From Amycolatopsis coloradensis (lineage in GTDB: Bacteria > Actinomycetota > Actinomycetes > Mycobacteriales > Pseudonocardiaceae), in NCBI RefSeq assembly GCF_001953865.1, contig NZ_MQUQ01000015.1:124001-188000 (forward strand): a stretch of 64,000 nt of DNA, read 5' to 3'. The position numbers and the translations under genes are program-made. Numbering within the stretch: the stretch's first letter is position 1; the number at the start of each line of letters is the position of its first letter. Below, piece after piece: positions 42,505 through 51,190 of the stretch. The notes below the pieces were generated by a model. It was not told where the DNA came from. It saw only the letters and a program-made list of their open reading frames with translations, and did no database searches.

Positions 42505-43908
42505 ATGGACGCCAGTATCGGTGGCGGCGCTGTCGCCGGCTCGGACCCCAAGAGCCGCCAGAGTCACCCCGTGCCGCCGGATGCCTGGGAGCACCCGGAG
42601 ATGCGAGCCGCACTGGCCACCCGGGAGATCTCTTCCGTCTACCGGCTGTTGCGCAAGCACGGTGTTTCGCAGCGCCAGATCGCCGCGATGACCGGCCAAT
42701 CGCAGTCCGAGGTGTCCGAGATCCTCAAAGGTCGCCAGGTGATGGCGTACGACGTGCTCACCCGCATCGCTGACGGCCTTGGTGTCCCCAGGGGATACAT
42801 GGGTCTCGCCTACGACGAGGCGACAGCGATAAAGGTCGTCGGCGCTGCCGACGGCCAGCAGGCGGAGGAGGACGAGTCCGTGAAGCGACGGAGGTTCCTC
42901 GCGCACGCCGCCCAGGTCACGATGGGTGCGGCGGTGTTCGGTCCGGAATCGGGTACCTGGTCTTCCGGGCCCGCGAAGACGCCGGCCCCCGGGCGGATCG
43001 GCATGACCGACGTCCGTCAGGTGGAAGCCGCGACCAGAGCGCTCCGGTCTCTCGACTACCAGTACGGCGGCGGGTTCTGCCGCGACGCCGTGGTCGCGCA
43101 GCTGTCCTGGGGACAGCAGATGCTCGAGTCCAGCGGCACCGAAGTGGTCAAGACGCGCCTGTACGTCGCGCTGGCCGACCTGCACAGTCTGGCAGGCTGG
43201 ACCTCCTTCGACACCGGCCTCATGGACTCCGCGCGCGGCCATTTCGCGAACGCGCTCGACCTGGCCAAACAGGGTGACAACCATCCGCTCGTGGCCAACG
43301 TGCTGTACCGGATGGGCCGCGTCTACCTGCACCAGGACGCTCCGAACGATGCGCTGAAGCTGTTCCAGCTCGGCCAGATCGCCGCCCAGGAATCGGGCTC
43401 GGAGCTGGCGGTCGCCGTGCTCTGCGCCAACGAGGCGTGGGCCTACGCGATGATGGGAAACGAGGAGCAGGCCACCAAGCTGCTCGGCCGGAGCAAGGAC
43501 GAGTTCGCCCGCGCCGATCTGGCCGAGGCCGAATCCTGGGTCAAGTTCTTCACCGAGACCGACGTCTACGCCATGATCGGCACCGTGCACACGGTGCTCG
43601 CCGCGAAGAACGCCGAGCACACCAAGTACGCGATCCCGGCGCTGACCAAGGCCGTCGAGTCCTACGACGACGACATGGCCCGCAGCAAGACGTTCATGCT
43701 CAGCGCGCTGGCCACGAACCACCTGCTCGAAGGCGACCTCGATCACGGCGCCAAGGTGGGCTCGAAGGCCGTCGACTGCGCCGAGGGCATCAAGTCGGAG
43801 CGGGTGAAGGACCGGATGCGGCCGCTGCAGGTCGAGGCCGATCGCCGCCGGAACAACGCCGACGCCCGTGACCTCGCCGATCGCCTCAACTCCTTCTACG
43901 CCGCCTGA
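42505..43908 (+). CDS. XRE-type helix-turn-helix regulator with TPR domain
   Basis: 467 residues from ATG 42505 (GAGGGGG upstream). The helix-turn-helix is at residues of about 48-80 (LLRKHGVSQRQIAAMTGQSQ, SEVSEILKGRQ). A linker with a twin-Arg-like KRRRFLAHAA stretch follows, and then TPR-like helices to the end (TRLYVALADLHSLAG, HPLVANVLYRMGRVYLHQDA). This is a common actinobacterial regulator architecture, often found next to small DUF397-like or Cys-rich genes. It is divergent from the two small genes at 41372-42212 and probably controls them. The APH-like kinase starts 8 bp downstream. Confidence 0.85.
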   Translation: MDASIGGGAVAGSDPKSRQSHPVPPDAWEHPEMRAALATREISSVYRLLRKHGVSQRQIAAMTGQSQSEVSEILKGRQVMAYDVLTRIADGLGVPRGYMGLAYDEATAIKVVGAADGQQAEEDESVKRRRFLAHAAQVTMGAAVFGPESGTWSSGPAKTPAPGRIGMTDVRQVEAATRALRSLDYQYGGGFCRDAVVAQLSWGQQMLESSGTEVVKTRLYVALADLHSLAGWTSFDTGLMDSARGHFANALDLAKQGDNHPLVANVLYRMGRVYLHQDAPNDALKLFQLGQIAAQESGSELAVAVLCANEAWAYAMMGNEEQATKLLGRSKDEFARADLAEAESWVKFFTETDVYAMIGTVHTVLAAKNAEHTKYAIPALTKAVESYDDDMARSKTFMLSALATNHLLEGDLDHGAKVGSKAVDCAEGIKSERVKDRMRPLQVEADRRRNNADARDLADRLNSFYAA

Positions 43909-43916
43909 GCGACCGG

Positions 43917-44804
43917 TTGGACGGCCGGTTCACGCCCGGCAAACTGCACGAAGTCCTGGGGCGGACGTGTGAGCTGCTGGGCGTGGACCCCGCCGGGGCC
44001 AGGCTGCTGAGGTTCACCAACAACGCCGTCTACGAGCTGGCGAGCGCGCCGTTCGTCGTCCGGATCGTCGGTTCCACCCTGCTGCGGCACCGGGTGGGCA
44101 CGGTCGTGCGGGTCGCGCGGCACTTCGAACGGCACGACGTGCCCGCCATTCGCCTGCTTCCCGGCCTCGACCAGCCGCTGCGGGTCGGCGACCATCTCGT
44201 GACGGTGTGGTGGAAGGTGCCGTCCACCGGCCGGAAGGCCAAGTCCTCGGATCTCGCCACGCTGCTGCGCCGGGTCCACGCGCTCGAGCCGCCGGAGGGC
44301 CTCGCCGAATGGGCGCCGTTCGCCGCGGTCCGCGCCCGGGTTTCGGACGCGGAGGAGCTGGCAGAGGGCGACCGGCGATTCCTGCTCGAACGGTGCGCCG
44401 AGGTCGAGGCCGCGCTCGAGACGCTCGACTTCCCGCTGCCGCGGGGCCTGGTCCACGGGGACGCGCACACCGGGAATGTGATCGGCGGGCCGGACGGGCC
44501 GGTGCTGTGCGATTTCGATTCGTCCTGTGTCGGGCCGCCGGAATGGGACCTGACGCCGCTCGCCGTCGGCTATGAGCGATTCGGTGACCCACCCGCTCGC
44601 TATCGGCTGTTCGCCGAGCGGTACGGATTCGACGTGACCGCGTGGTCCGGGTTCGGAGTACTGCGCGCGATCCGTGAACTGAAGCTCACCACGAGTGTTC
44701 TGCCGATTCTCCGCAGTCATCCCAGCGTGCGTGGTGAGCTGCGGAAACGGTTGGACGATCTCCGGAACGGGCATACCGGCGCCCGCTGGAACCGGTATCG
44801 GTGA
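43917..44804 (+). CDS. Aminoglycoside phosphotransferase-like kinase
   Basis: 295 residues from TTG 43917, only 8 bp after the HTH-TPR stop, so probably one transcript. The protein-kinase-like fold of the APH/choline kinase family is shown by the nucleotide region AVYELASAPFVVRI, the catalytic loop LVHGDAHTGNVI and the metal-binding Asp in LCDFDSSCVGPPEWDL. It should phosphorylate a small hydroxyl compound in the cytosol. An antibiotic-resistance role is possible but not implied by the sequence. Confidence 0.85.
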   Translation: MDGRFTPGKLHEVLGRTCELLGVDPAGARLLRFTNNAVYELASAPFVVRIVGSTLLRHRVGTVVRVARHFERHDVPAIRLLPGLDQPLRVGDHLVTVWWKVPSTGRKAKSSDLATLLRRVHALEPPEGLAEWAPFAAVRARVSDAEELAEGDRRFLLERCAEVEAALETLDFPLPRGLVHGDAHTGNVIGGPDGPVLCDFDSSCVGPPEWDLTPLAVGYERFGDPPARYRLFAERYGFDVTAWSGFGVLRAIRELKLTTSVLPILRSHPSVRGELRKRLDDLRNGHTGARWNRYR

Positions 44805-45017
44805 GTCACCAGGGAAAGATAACTGCACGTGCATTCGCCGACGCCGAATGACCGTTCGCCGCTTGCCCGAAATCGCCGGTCAAGCGGTGATGAATTCGCC
44901 CGGGCTAATCACTTCTCCTGGCTCAATGCTCCCCCAAATGTGCAACTTGCAGCTACGCTCCGTTAATTAGTACGCTCAGCTCACTCCGCCGTTGTTCGTC
45001 GATCGAGTGCCGTCGGG

Positions 45018-47099
45018 TCAGAGTTGTTCCAAACGCATACGCAGAGCGTCGGCCTCCGGGCGGCCCAGTCCGACGAAAATCGGCAACGCCTTGTCGTAGT
45101 GGCGACGGGCTTCCTCGGGTTCGCCCTCCGCTTCGGCGATCTCGCCGAACGCGGCCAGCGTCCTGGCCACCTCGAACCGCGACCCGCTGGCCTCCATGGT
45201 GGCGCGGGCGAGCTCGAGTTCGGCCCGAGCGCCCGCGAGATCGCCGCTCGCCGTGAGGACACGGCCGAGTTCGATCCGGGCGCGGGCCACGTTGTAGCCG
45301 TCGCCGTCGAGGACGTCACGAGCGCGGGTGAGATCGGCGATCGCGGCTTCGACCTGCCCGATCCTGGCGCGGGTCGCGCCGAGATTGATCAGCGCCAGCC
45401 CGACGTCGTGCGGGCGATCCTGCCGCTCGCTGAGCAGATGGTCTTCGATGAACCACTCGATCGCCTCGTCGAGCCTGCCCTGTTGCAGGGCGACGAGGCC
45501 GAGCCCTTCCACCGACCGGATCTCGACGACGTGGTCCCCGCTCGCCCGTGCGGCGTCACGTCCGGCCAGGTAGTGCCGGACGGCGTCTTCGTAGCGGCCG
45601 GTGCCGCGGCAGGCGGCGCCGCCGCGGTTGCGCATCAACGCCTCGGCGGAGGCATTGCCCCATGCCTTCGCGCAGCGGACGGCGATCTCGCTCACCCGCA
45701 GGAAGTCCGGATAGTGCTTGCGCAGCAGGAAGAGCGGCCACATCGCGGCGGCGAGCTGCCAGCCGAGCTCCGGCAGCTGCCATTCGTGGGCCGTTTCGAC
45801 CGCGGCGATGAGGTTCTCGCGTTCGAGCTCCAGCCAGGCGAGTGCTTCCTCGGACGAGTCGAACGACGGCCGCGTCGACGGGCGGTACTCGTAGCGGTAC
45901 GGGATCGGGTCCTGGTCCGGCGTGGTCAAACCGCCCGTCGCGGAGGCCGTGAACAGGTACCACTCGAGCATGCGGCGCACCGCGATGTCACGGTCGTACT
46001 CGTTGCCCGACGTCTTCTCCTTGGCGTGCAGCCGCGCCAGGTCGTGGAAGGTGTACCGGTCGTCGCCCCGGTCGATCAGCAACCCGACGTCGACGAGCTG
46101 GTCCAGCAGGTCGTCGGCGACGTCGGGGTGGACGGCGATCGACGCGGCGGCGACCCCGACGCCGAAATCAGGGCCGGGGTGCAGCCCGAGCGCCGCGTAC
46201 AGCGCGGCCGCGTCCGAAGGAAGTTCGTCGTAGGACAGGTTGAAGCTGGCTTCCACCGATTGCGCCTCTTTCGTCGAGAGCGTGGCCAGTCGACGATATT
46301 CCTTCCCCAGCTCGGTGGCGATCTTCTCCAACGACATTTTCGGCCGCCCCGCCAACTTGGCGCTGACCGTGGTGAGGGCGATCGGCAGCCCGCCGCACAG
46401 CTCGGCGATGGTGCGTGCCTGGTCGGTCTCGGCGTCGACCCGCTCGGCGCCGAGCGCGCGACCCAGCAGCTCGGCGCTGTGCGCGGAACCGAAGGGGGCC
46501 AGCTCGATCAGCTTCGCGCGATGTTCGGTCTGGAGCCTGCCGAGGCGACGCCTCGAAGTCACGATCACGAGGCTCTCGCCGCTGGACGGCAACAACGGCA
46601 GCACCTGTTCGGCCGACGCCGCGTTGTCGAGCAGCAGGAGGAGCGGTCGCTCGGCGGTCGTCGTGCGGTACAGGGCGGTGAGTTCCTCGACGTCCGCGGG
46701 CAGCCCCTCCGGCGGGACGCCCAAAGCGCGGAGGAACCGGCCGAGCGCTTCGCTCGCGGAGAGCGGGCCATTGGTGCTGAAGCCACCGAGATCCGCCCAG
46801 AGGTGCCCGTCCGGAAATCGGTCACCGACGTGACGGCCCCACGCGGTCGCCAGCGCCGTCTTCCCGATGCCGCCCTGTCCGCTGATCAGGTGCAGCGACG
46901 GCCGGTCGGTGCCGGTGTCGTCCTGGGTCAGCAGCTTTTCGAGCAGCGAGAGTTCGGCCGTGCGGTTCGTGAAATGCGCCGGCGCGGGCGGAAGCTGACG
47001 CGGCCCCGAACTCACCTGTCTGGTGAGCCGAACCACCGATCGCTGGCGTGGTACCTGCGTGGTGCTGACCTCACTGTGACCCGGCAACGGGCTGCCCAT
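45018..47099 (-). CDS. NB-ARC (STAND) ATPase with TPR repeats
   Basis: 693 residues from ATG 47099. After a 40-residue N-terminal extension comes an NB-ARC domain: Walker A SGQGGIGKTAL near residue 75, Walker B LLLLLDNAA, RNBS-like VIVTSRRRLG, the GLPIALTTV motif and the FHDLARLHA (MHD-like) motif. The C-terminal half is TPR-type helices (for example LGLVALQQGRLDEAIEWFIE). The SARP/BTAD DNA-binding domain of AfsR is absent, so this is an AfsR-like sensor core without an output domain. It stands alone between the APH-like gene and the copper locus, with gaps of about 210-220 bp on both sides in which I see no gene. Confidence 0.88.
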   Translation of the reverse strand: MGSPLPGHSEVSTTQVPRQRSVVRLTRQVSSGPRQLPPAPAHFTNRTAELSLLEKLLTQDDTGTDRPSLHLISGQGGIGKTALATAWGRHVGDRFPDGHLWADLGGFSTNGPLSASEALGRFLRALGVPPEGLPADVEELTALYRTTTAERPLLLLLDNAASAEQVLPLLPSSGESLVIVTSRRRLGRLQTEHRAKLIELAPFGSAHSAELLGRALGAERVDAETDQARTIAELCGGLPIALTTVSAKLAGRPKMSLEKIATELGKEYRRLATLSTKEAQSVEASFNLSYDELPSDAAALYAALGLHPGPDFGVGVAAASIAVHPDVADDLLDQLVDVGLLIDRGDDRYTFHDLARLHAKEKTSGNEYDRDIAVRRMLEWYLFTASATGGLTTPDQDPIPYRYEYRPSTRPSFDSSEEALAWLELERENLIAAVETAHEWQLPELGWQLAAAMWPLFLLRKHYPDFLRVSEIAVRCAKAWGNASAEALMRNRGGAACRGTGRYEDAVRHYLAGRDAARASGDHVVEIRSVEGLGLVALQQGRLDEAIEWFIEDHLLSERQDRPHDVGLALINLGATRARIGQVEAAIADLTRARDVLDGDGYNVARARIELGRVLTASGDLAGARAELELARATMEASGSRFEVARTLAAFGEIAEAEGEPEEARRHYDKALPIFVGLGRPEADALRMRLEQL

Positions 47100-47320
47100 C
47101 CACTATCCCCTCTTCGGGTTACCCCAGCGATCGCGTAGAGCATCCCGGGGAAGATCCGAAGAGGACAGTGAAACCGGTCAAATGCGGCCGGATGGAGCAA
47201 GGCCCGCGACGAGGTTCAGGTCGGCTACGCGCTTGGCGACGTCGAGCTTCTCCTGGTGATCCATCGGCTACCAGTGCAGCTTGCTGCTACGGCGGCCGCC
47301 ACGAACGTCCGAGAGCACCT

Positions 47321-48352
47321 TCAGCTCGTCGGCACGACCGGCGCGCGAGTGAGGACGACGGCGAACCCGAACGCCAGTCCCATCACGGTCAGCTCCAGCG
47401 TCGCCCACGCGGCCAGCGCCGTCCGGTTGTGCCGGATGATCCGCGGCAGCAGTTTCAAGCGCGTGTAGGCCCCGAGTGTCGCGATCACGCCGACGCACAA
47501 CAACTTGAGCAGCACCAATTGCCCGTACGGCGTGGTGAACACAGCTTCCCAGAAGGGGAGCGACGGGTTGAGCGAGAGCTCGACCAGCCCGTTAAACAGG
47601 CCGGTCGACGCGCCGAGGAGCAGGCACAGCGTCGCCAGCTTGGAGAACCGCGGCAGCGCGTGCGCCAGCAGCGTCCGGTTCCCGACGAGCAGCACCGCCA
47701 TCGCGCCGAGCCCGCCGGTCCAGGCGACGGCGCTCATCACGTGCAGTTCCATCGAGATCATCGTGTAGTCGTGGTAATTCCAGTTCGACGCGTGCCCGGT
47801 GACCGGCAGCGGCAGCAGCGCGAACAGGCCGAGCCCGACGCGGACCTCGGCGGGCACCTTCTCGCCGTGTTTCAGCGCGAGGACGCCGAGCCCCGCGTGC
47901 AGCAGCGCCAGCACCGCGACGATCAGCAGCGCCTTCCCCGCGCCGACGTCGGCGATGTAGCTCCCGACGTCCGAGATCGACAGCGTGCTTGAGCCCGGCC
48001 GGTACTCGGCGGTCTGCAGGATCAGCGCGACGAGCGCGGTGGTCGCCCAGACCAGCGCCGCCGCGACGCTCGCGGGCCGCGCGCGCCGCATGATCGGCTC
48101 GGAGAGCTTCGGCCGGTCGTAGCCGACCAGCACCGAAAGCAGCGCCAGCCCGATCGTGGTGACCGCCGAAATGTCCAGCAGCACCCGCACGATCGGGATG
48201 GAGACCGAGACCACCTCGCTGACCTGCGCGACCCCGGGAGCCGGGGTGGTGGCCGTCAGCGCGACGCCGATCAGGGCGCCGACGATCCCCGCCGTCACCA
48301 CACAGAACAGGACGGCGACGCGGGTGCGCGAGGTGGTCTCGGCCTGTGTCAT
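47321..48352 (-). CDS. Copper resistance protein CopD-family membrane protein
   Basis: 343 residues with about eight membrane segments. The CopD landmarks are the paired His in SMELHVMSAVAWTGG and the inner region GHASNWNYHDYTMI with further His. PYGQLVLLKLLCVG follows near the C-terminus. CopD-type proteins take part in copper import across the membrane together with CopC. The gene follows copC with a 4-bp overlap (48349-48352), and the order YcnI-CopC-CopD is that of copper-acquisition operons. Confidence 0.88.
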   Translation of the reverse strand: MTQAETTSRTRVAVLFCVVTAGIVGALIGVALTATTPAPGVAQVSEVVSVSIPIVRVLLDISAVTTIGLALLSVLVGYDRPKLSEPIMRRARPASVAAALVWATTALVALILQTAEYRPGSSTLSISDVGSYIADVGAGKALLIVAVLALLHAGLGVLALKHGEKVPAEVRVGLGLFALLPLPVTGHASNWNYHDYTMISMELHVMSAVAWTGGLGAMAVLLVGNRTLLAHALPRFSKLATLCLLLGASTGLFNGLVELSLNPSLPFWEAVFTTPYGQLVLLKLLCVGVIATLGAYTRLKLLPRIIRHNRTALAAWATLELTVMGLAFGFAVVLTRAPVVPTS

Positions 48353-48912
48353 GACCCGCTCTTCTCCTTGTCACCCGCGCCGGTGCGCAGCGCGACGGTC
48401 AGTCCGACGGCGAGCAGCACGACGGCGCCCGCGATCCACACCCAGATCGGCACCCCGGACGAGCCTCCGCCGCCGGTCGCCGGGGTCGTCTCGGCCTGGC
48501 CCGCGTTGCCGCGCGCGGCGTCACCGGCCGCCGGGGTGCCGGTGCCCGCGGCGGTGAGGGTGAACGGCACCTCGCCGGTCACGGCGTGCCCGTCCGCGGA
48601 CAGGATCCGGTAGCCGATCTTGTACTCGCCCGCCGGGCCGAGCGGCCGCAGCGGCACGGTCACGACGCTGTCGCGGACCTCGACCTGGCCTTCGGCCCAC
48701 TGGCCGCCGCCCGGTCCGACGACCGCGATCTGGTTGACGTTCGCGTTCTGGACGTACTGGTCGAACGTGAGTGTGATCTTCGCGGGCCCGGCGGCGAGCG
48801 AAGCGCCCTTCGCCGGGTCCGAGGAGATCAGGACGTTGTGCGCCAGCGCCGGGGTGGCGGTGGCGAGCCACGCCACCCCGGTGATCACCAGCGCGACGAT
48901 CGCTTTACGCAT
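48349..48912 (-). CDS. CopC-domain copper-binding protein with C-terminal membrane anchor
   Basis: 187 residues from ATG 48912. The signal peptide ends ATPALA|HNVL, so the mature N-terminal His can ligate copper, as in CopC. The body has the CopC core SSDPAKGASLAAGPAKITLT and the second copper His in DGHAVTGEVPF. A Gly/Thr/Ser linker leads to a membrane segment (GVPIWVWIAGAVVLLAVGLT) and a basic tail. It is an extracytoplasmic copper carrier handing copper to the CopD partner. The start lies directly after the YcnI stop codon. Confidence 0.9.
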   Translation of the reverse strand: MRKAIVALVITGVAWLATATPALAHNVLISSDPAKGASLAAGPAKITLTFDQYVQNANVNQIAVVGPGGGQWAEGQVEVRDSVVTVPLRPLGPAGEYKIGYRILSADGHAVTGEVPFTLTAAGTGTPAAGDAARGNAGQAETTPATGGGGSSGVPIWVWIAGAVVLLAVGLTVALRTGAGDKEKSGS

Positions 48913-49680
48913 TTACTCGCTTCCCTCGGGCTTGCTGGTGGAGGCGGTGGCGCGGCGGGCGCGCAGGGTGGCACCGGCGCCGACGCCGAGGCCGAGCGCG
49001 CCGACGACCAGTCCGGCGCCGCCGAGCCAGCGGGCGGTGTTGTCGGACGACGACGAAGAAGCGTGCGATTCCTCGGAGGGCTTCGCGTCGGAGCCGTGGC
49101 CACCGCCGTGCCCGTCACCGCTCTTCTCGGCGAGTTTCACGCTCGGGGCGGGGTGCTCCGGCTCCTCGCCGGAGGCCGGGGTCGGCTGGTTCCACTCGAC
49201 GACCTTGCCGTTCTCGTAGGTCTGGGTGGCCGGGAACTCCAGCGCGTCGACGTTGGTCGGGAACTGGCCCGCGCTGATCTGGAACTCCTGGAACTCGGCC
49301 GAACCGGCGGCGATCTTGGTGCCTGCCTCCGCGGTCCAGGAGACCGAGGTGACGGCTTCGGTGAGCTGGGTGCCGGAGGCGGTGGTCACCGGGGCGGGCA
49401 GCTTCGACTTGACGACCTCGGCCTTCCAGCCGGGGATCGGCTTGGTGCGCACGGAGCTGAGCGCGTACTCGGGTTTGAGGGCGACCTCGACCTTGACCGT
49501 GCCGGCGTCCTTCTCCTCGTTGGGGACGCGGAAGAAGATCGACCCGTAACCGCCCTTTTCGGGCTGGGGGCCGTAGACGTTGGCGGTGACGTGGGCCGAG
49601 GCGACCCCTGCCGAGAGCAGACCGGCGGCACCGATGGCGGCGGCGAGGAAACCGGCGCGTTCGAAGACGTGCTTGGACAC
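48913..49680 (-). CDS. YcnI-like DUF1775 copper-binding protein
   Basis: 255 residues from ATG 49680. The signal peptide ends VASA|HVTAN, exposing the N-terminal His that binds copper in YcnI together with a Glu/Trp in the domain. The DUF1775 body includes KGGYGSIFFRVPNEEKDAGT and KPIPGWKAEVVKSKL. A His/Gly/Ser-rich linker (HGGGHGSD) precedes a C-terminal membrane segment and basic tail. It is the first clear gene of the copper operon, with CopC one base downstream. Confidence 0.9.
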   Translation of the reverse strand: MSKHVFERAGFLAAAIGAAGLLSAGVASAHVTANVYGPQPEKGGYGSIFFRVPNEEKDAGTVKVEVALKPEYALSSVRTKPIPGWKAEVVKSKLPAPVTTASGTQLTEAVTSVSWTAEAGTKIAAGSAEFQEFQISAGQFPTNVDALEFPATQTYENGKVVEWNQPTPASGEEPEHPAPSVKLAEKSGDGHGGGHGSDAKPSEESHASSSSSDNTARWLGGAGLVVGALGLGVGAGATLRARRATASTSKPEGSE

Positions 49681-49748
49681 GAAGAACTCCTGAAAGTGAT
49701 TGAGACGGCGGGTTCGGGGACCTCGCCGGAGTACGGGATGAGTCGGGT

Positions 49749-50300
49749 TCAGGAGAACAGCGGCGGGCCGCGCCTGCCGTGGACCCGGCGGAGGTCCACA
49801 CGGACGACGTGGCCGGGACCCGCCGGACGGGCGAGTACCGGTGTCACCGCCGCGGCGGGCACCGGGAGCGCGTTGAGGATGAACGGGACCAGCGTGCGCA
49901 GGCAGGCGAGGACGCCGAGCAGCAGTCCGTCGGCCTTGGCCAGCAGCAGCGCGGTGACCAGCGTCGCGACGACGTGGGCAACGGTCATCGCGAGCCCGCC
50001 CGAAAGAGGCGCGGGTTCGTCATGCATCAGTTCGTGCCTGCTCAGCGAGCTGAGCACGAGGTGCATCACGACCTGGCCCGCGCCCAGGTCGATGATCGTG
50101 GCGAGCGGTCCGCGCGCCTTCGCGGCGAGCGCGGCGGCGTTCCAGCCGATGAGCACGGTGAGCAACAACGTCATCGCCGTATCGGGTACTTCGCCGTCCC
50201 CGAGCACGTGAGCGGTCACGGCCAGCGCCGCGGAACTCACGCCGAGCAAGCCACCACGCACAACGCGTAACGCGCTTCGGTGATGACTGCCCTCGCTCAC
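49749..50300 (-). CDS. Membrane protein of unknown function upstream of the copper operon
   Basis: 183 residues from ATG 50300, with about four to five hydrophobic segments (VVRGGLLGVSSAALAVTAHV, AMTLLLTVLIGWNAAALAA, LAMTVAHVVATLVTALLLA, LGVLACLRTLVPFILNALPV). His residues lie in SSLSRHELMHDEPAP between the second and third segments. It lies 68 bp upstream of the YcnI-like gene on the same strand, so a role in copper handling is plausible but not shown. The family was not recognised. Confidence 0.72.
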   Translation of the reverse strand: MSEGSHHRSALRVVRGGLLGVSSAALAVTAHVLGDGEVPDTAMTLLLTVLIGWNAAALAAKARGPLATIIDLGAGQVVMHLVLSSLSRHELMHDEPAPLSGGLAMTVAHVVATLVTALLLAKADGLLLGVLACLRTLVPFILNALPVPAAAVTPVLARPAGPGHVVRVDLRRVHGRRGPPLFS

Positions 50301-50542
50301 GGGGTGAAGGGTAGGCGACGTCCGGCGGCGCGGTCGATGTCCTCCCGGCTGTTGAGCAGTGGGAAAGACCCCGCGGGACGGCGTGTGCGTTTGCCCATTT
50401 AGGCCGAATGGGGAAGGTTGACGGGATGAACAGCGGTAAACCGGGGTTTGACCGCGCGCGCTTTGGGTAGTCAGGCTCCCGATACAGCTACTCCGAATGG
50501 GTGAGGACTCTCACTCAGAGGCGGCGGGAGAACCAGCACGCG

Positions 50543-51190
50543 ATGAACCTCTTCGAGTACATCTCGGATCGGTGGGACAGACTCGCCCTCCAAGGGCTTC
50601 TCCATGTCAGCGCGGTCGTGCAGTGCACGATCATCGCCGCCGTGCTCGGCGTGGTGATCGGGGTCGCGGTCTACCGCAGCCCCATCGGGTCGGCCGTGGC
50701 CACGGCGCTGGCGAGCACGATCCTCACCGTCCCCTCGTTCGCTCTCTTGGGCCTGCTCATCCCGGTTTTCGGCCTCGGCGCGAACACCACCGTCATCGCT
50801 CTCGTGCTCTACGCGCTGCTGCCGATCGTGCGGAACACGATCGTCGGGCTCGGCGGCGTCGATCCCGCGGTCAGTGACGCGGCACGCGGCATCGGCATGA
50901 GCCGGTTCGGCGTGCTGACCAGGGTGGAGCTGCGGCTCGCCTGGCCCGCCATCCTCGCCGGGATGCGGGTCGCGACGCAGATGCTCATGGGCATCGCGGT
51001 CATCGCGGCCTACGCGAAGGGCCCGGGCCTCGGCGCGGAGGTCTTCTCCGGCCTCACCAACGCGGGGAGCACGAACTCCCTCAACCAGGCGCTGACGGGG
51101 ACGCTCGGCGTGGTCGTCCTCGCGCTGGTCCTCGACGCCGTTTACGTCCTGATCAACCGTCTGACCGTCTCAAGGGGTGTCCGTGGCTGA
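50543..51190 (+). CDS. Compatible-solute ABC transporter permease (OpuCB/ProW type)
   Basis: 215 residues from ATG 50543 (GGGAG upstream). About five to six membrane segments and the binding-protein-dependent transport loop ARGIGMSRFGVLTRVELRLA are present. TVPSFALLGLLIPVFGLG is typical of OpuC permeases for glycine betaine, choline or carnitine. It opens a four-gene transporter operon whose second permease is at 52373. Such importers protect against osmotic stress. Confidence 0.92.
   Translation: MNLFEYISDRWDRLALQGLLHVSAVVQCTIIAAVLGVVIGVAVYRSPIGSAVATALASTILTVPSFALLGLLIPVFGLGANTTVIALVLYALLPIVRNTIVGLGGVDPAVSDAARGIGMSRFGVLTRVELRLAWPAILAGMRVATQMLMGIAVIAAYAKGPGLGAEVFSGLTNAGSTNSLNQALTGTLGVVVLALVLDAVYVLINRLTVSRGVRG

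Noticed and set aside
45024..47138. A 704-codon open frame opposite the NB-ARC gene
   Set aside because: Shadow frame; the minus strand has complete NB-ARC and TPR motifs.
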